Assembly: GCA_001460835.1 (NCBI GenBank)
Contig: CYKH01001375.1
Location: 48,665 to 73,787, forward strand
Reading direction: 5' to 3'
Length of the DNA stretch: 25,123 nucleotides
Origin: Bodo saltans
Lineage: Eukaryota; Euglenozoa; Kinetoplastea; Eubodonida; Bodonidae
The position numbers were made by a program, and so were the translations under genes. The notes beneath the pieces are model-generated. The model was given only the letters and a program-made list of their open reading frames with translations, had not been told where the DNA came from and searched no databases. This document shows, piece after piece, positions 23,364-25,123 of this stretch (the stretch's first letter is position 1; each line of letters starts with the position of its first letter).

Positions 23364-25123
23364 ATGTCGTTGTTTCTATCCCACACGCCGCAGCACACGC
23401 TCGATGGTATTGACATCGTCCCTGATGTCCCTGTCCTTCCGCCATCGCCGCTTGGTGCCTGCAGTCCTGAGGAGATCGCATCCCTAGTTCAACAGCTACG
23501 ATCCAAAGCTGGCGTGCCGATCGTGCGAGCACTGCCAAACGGCACAACTGCTGAAAAAATGCTTCACCTGGACAACAGCGGGCTTTTCCTCCTGTATTCA
23601 CCCACTGTCAAGAGCATGATCGAGGCGTGCGTGTACATTCCGATGATAGCGGAAATTCGAACTGATGGACCATCTTCAGGAAAATGCTTTGCGTCGCACG
23701 TTGCCACTCCAGAAAAACTTACGTTGACAGTTGCACTTCGAACTGGTGCCCCTTCGTTGTGTTTCATCCTGCTTGAAGGGAACCAACCGTTGTGGAAAGC
23801 CACGCTAGAAGCTGTCGCACGCCGTGCCCACCGCATTGTCCACGCTCACCCACTGAAAGCCAGAATGCTCCACCTGTGGGTCAACGCGACAATGTCAAAC
23901 CAAATTAAATCTACCGAGCGCAAAGCAGACCCAGTGGAGCACATGTACCGACGAATGAATGTGAAGGAAAGTGAAGTCAATCGCGATGAGTCAGCGTCGG
24001 CCATCGAAGTATCGCCACACCATCAACAAGCCGAACATAGGGAACACAGTCACACCACTCCGCCGTCAACTCCACAACCACTACGCCTCACCACCGATCA
24101 ACATGTTACTGCCGCGGCCGCATCCCGTGACGCCACCATGAACGTTCCAATCCATCTTATCTCCGCAGGAACTCTCAACGCAGCCGTGGCTGATGAGTAT
24201 TTTGTTCAAGCACAACGAAAGAAAGCGGAAAAGAAAGTCGTGGGCAAATTTTCGCTGGCGTGGACTTGGCTGACCGCCATGTTTAGTAACTCCAGTGAGT
24301 ACGACACGACACAACAGTCATCTGTCGCTGCGTCGTACACAACCCATCGCGAGTTCAGTGCCTTCTTGGAAGTGATTGGCTGGCATCCTCATCGAGGAAA
24401 TGGTACTCACCCCGATGCTCACAAGAAAGACTCGACCTCTGCTACTCCTCAGGGCGGTAGCAGTACATCACCAGAAATGGGACGAGACAATGTGAAGTCA
24501 AATTCTTTGTCACCTGAGCTCATCGGGACTTCTGCAACCCCCACCGGAGGTGACAATGGAACACCGTCGAAACAGGACGAACGCGACCTGCACGCCGCTT
24601 CGGATCGAATTCGTGATTTCTTTGACCAGCGGCATGAAGAACGTTCATTCTTGGAGACAGTTCATATGCTTGTTGGTGTCATCTATCATCAGAAAAGAGT
24701 TCTCTATCGCCTCGGTGTCCATGAAATGGATTCAGAAACGTCGCCCTTTAATGGGGAAGGGAGTGGAGAAGCCGGACATACATCCCCCATTGTGCGTTGG
24801 CACAATAACAACAACAGTAACAACGCCGAGGCTGCACAGTCTCCACATCATTCGTCTCAACCCACAAGTCTCACAGTAACGGATGCCGTTGTGCAACGAA
24901 TTTTAGAGCACGCAGGGATGGACTGCACAGACGCAGTACTGCATGCATGGTCCACTGCATTGTTGCTTGTGCCCGACGATGTGGATCTCACTCAACACGT
25001 TCCCGTCGCGATCAAAAATCGAAATTTAGAGAAACAGAATACCGCAGCATCCAAGTCATTCGGAGTAGTTCCACCACCAGCACTAGCCGCAACTTTCAAC
25101 AACAGGTCGTTTAATCCTGTCAG
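23364..25123 (+). CDS. Unrecognised protein with possible PH-like domain, 3' end outside the window
   Basis: The frame is open from ATG 23364 to the window edge (586 complete codons), with no stop, so the gene is partial. It begins MSLFLSHTPQHTLDGIDIVP. Residues about 50-160 have the look of a pleckstrin-homology domain: alternating strands around AEKMLHLDNSGLFLLYSP, then VYIPMIAEIRTDG (like the I-x-EIR-G strand of phospholipase C PH domains), and a final helix with a single Trp (W144 in QPLWKATLEAVARRAHR). If real, it would bind phosphoinositides or a protein partner. The rest alternates charged or helical stretches (RKKAEKKVVGKFSLAWTWL, HEERSFLETVHMLVGVIYH, VVQRILEHAGMDCTDAVLHAW) with Ser/Thr/His/Asn-rich linkers including an Asn run. 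No catalytic domain is visible in this part. The PH call is a shape-of-sequence judgement and weak; that the gene is real is well supported by its length and composition. Confidence 0.7.
   Translation, partial: MSLFLSHTPQHTLDGIDIVPDVPVLPPSPLGACSPEEIASLVQQLRSKAGVPIVRALPNGTTAEKMLHLDNSGLFLLYSPTVKSMIEACVYIPMIAEIRTDGPSSGKCFASHVATPEKLTLTVALRTGAPSLCFILLEGNQPLWKATLEAVARRAHRIVHAHPLKARMLHLWVNATMSNQIKSTERKADPVEHMYRRMNVKESEVNRDESASAIEVSPHHQQAEHREHSHTTPPSTPQPLRLTTDQHVTAAAASRDATMNVPIHLISAGTLNAAVADEYFVQAQRKKAEKKVVGKFSLAWTWLTAMFSNSSEYDTTQQSSVAASYTTHREFSAFLEVIGWHPHRGNGTHPDAHKKDSTSATPQGGSSTSPEMGRDNVKSNSLSPELIGTSATPTGGDNGTPSKQDERDLHAASDRIRDFFDQRHEERSFLETVHMLVGVIYHQKRVLYRLGVHEMDSETSPFNGEGSGEAGHTSPIVRWHNNNNSNNAEAAQSPHHSSQPTSLTVTDAVVQRILEHAGMDCTDAVLHAWSTALLLVPDDVDLTQHVPVAIKNRNLEKQNTAASKSFGVVPPPALAATFNNRSFNPV

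Overview
The window looks like nuclear DNA of a flagellated protist, most probably a kinetoplastid of the free-living bodonid type (Bodo-like). This is an inference from gene organisation, not a database match. Six protein genes lie head to tail on the + strand, separated by about 170-420 bases. None shows a convincing cis-intron, although one gene spans about 14.5 kb. Most gaps contain a pyrimidine tract followed by AG a short way before the ATG, as expected for spliced-leader trans-splicing of a polycistronic transcript. TAA, TAG and TGA are all used as stops, so the code is standard. No tRNA, rRNA, CRISPR array or transposon was seen.

Layout: (1) 74-1660, a type II membrane protein resembling GDP-fucose protein O-fucosyltransferases. 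(2) 2078-16647, a cytoplasmic dynein-1 heavy chain with tail, linker, AAA1-AAA6, stalk with microtubule-binding domain, and C-terminal domain. (3) 16879-18108, a PhnP-like metallo-beta-lactamase-fold hydrolase. (4) 18368-19714, an HExxH zinc-peptidase-like protein. (5) 19889-22942, a CaMKK/LKB1-type protein kinase with long disordered flanks. (6) 23364 to the window end, an unrecognised protein with a possible PH-like domain, cut by the window edge.

The most unusual structure is inside the dynein gene. A 344-bp exonic segment is present twice in direct tandem (6158-6501 and 6502-6845), with only two differences. Because 344 is not a multiple of 3, the duplication breaks the reading frame. It leaves a 1481-residue tail fragment (2078-6523) and a motor fragment open from 6502 to 16647. 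Counting one copy only, the gene would encode 4741 residues, normal for cytoplasmic dynein-1. The repeat holds exactly one AGGT, so a GT...AG intron of exactly one repeat length (6350-6693) could in principle be spliced out and restore the frame. The tail ORF stop and the first ATG of the motor ORF also overlap as ATGA (6520-6523). Competing explanations are an assembly artefact joining two haplotypes, a recent disabling allele, a newly born intron, or a genuinely split heavy chain.

The six genes have no obvious common pathway. Their shared strand most likely reflects co-transcription in a directional cluster rather than a functional operon.
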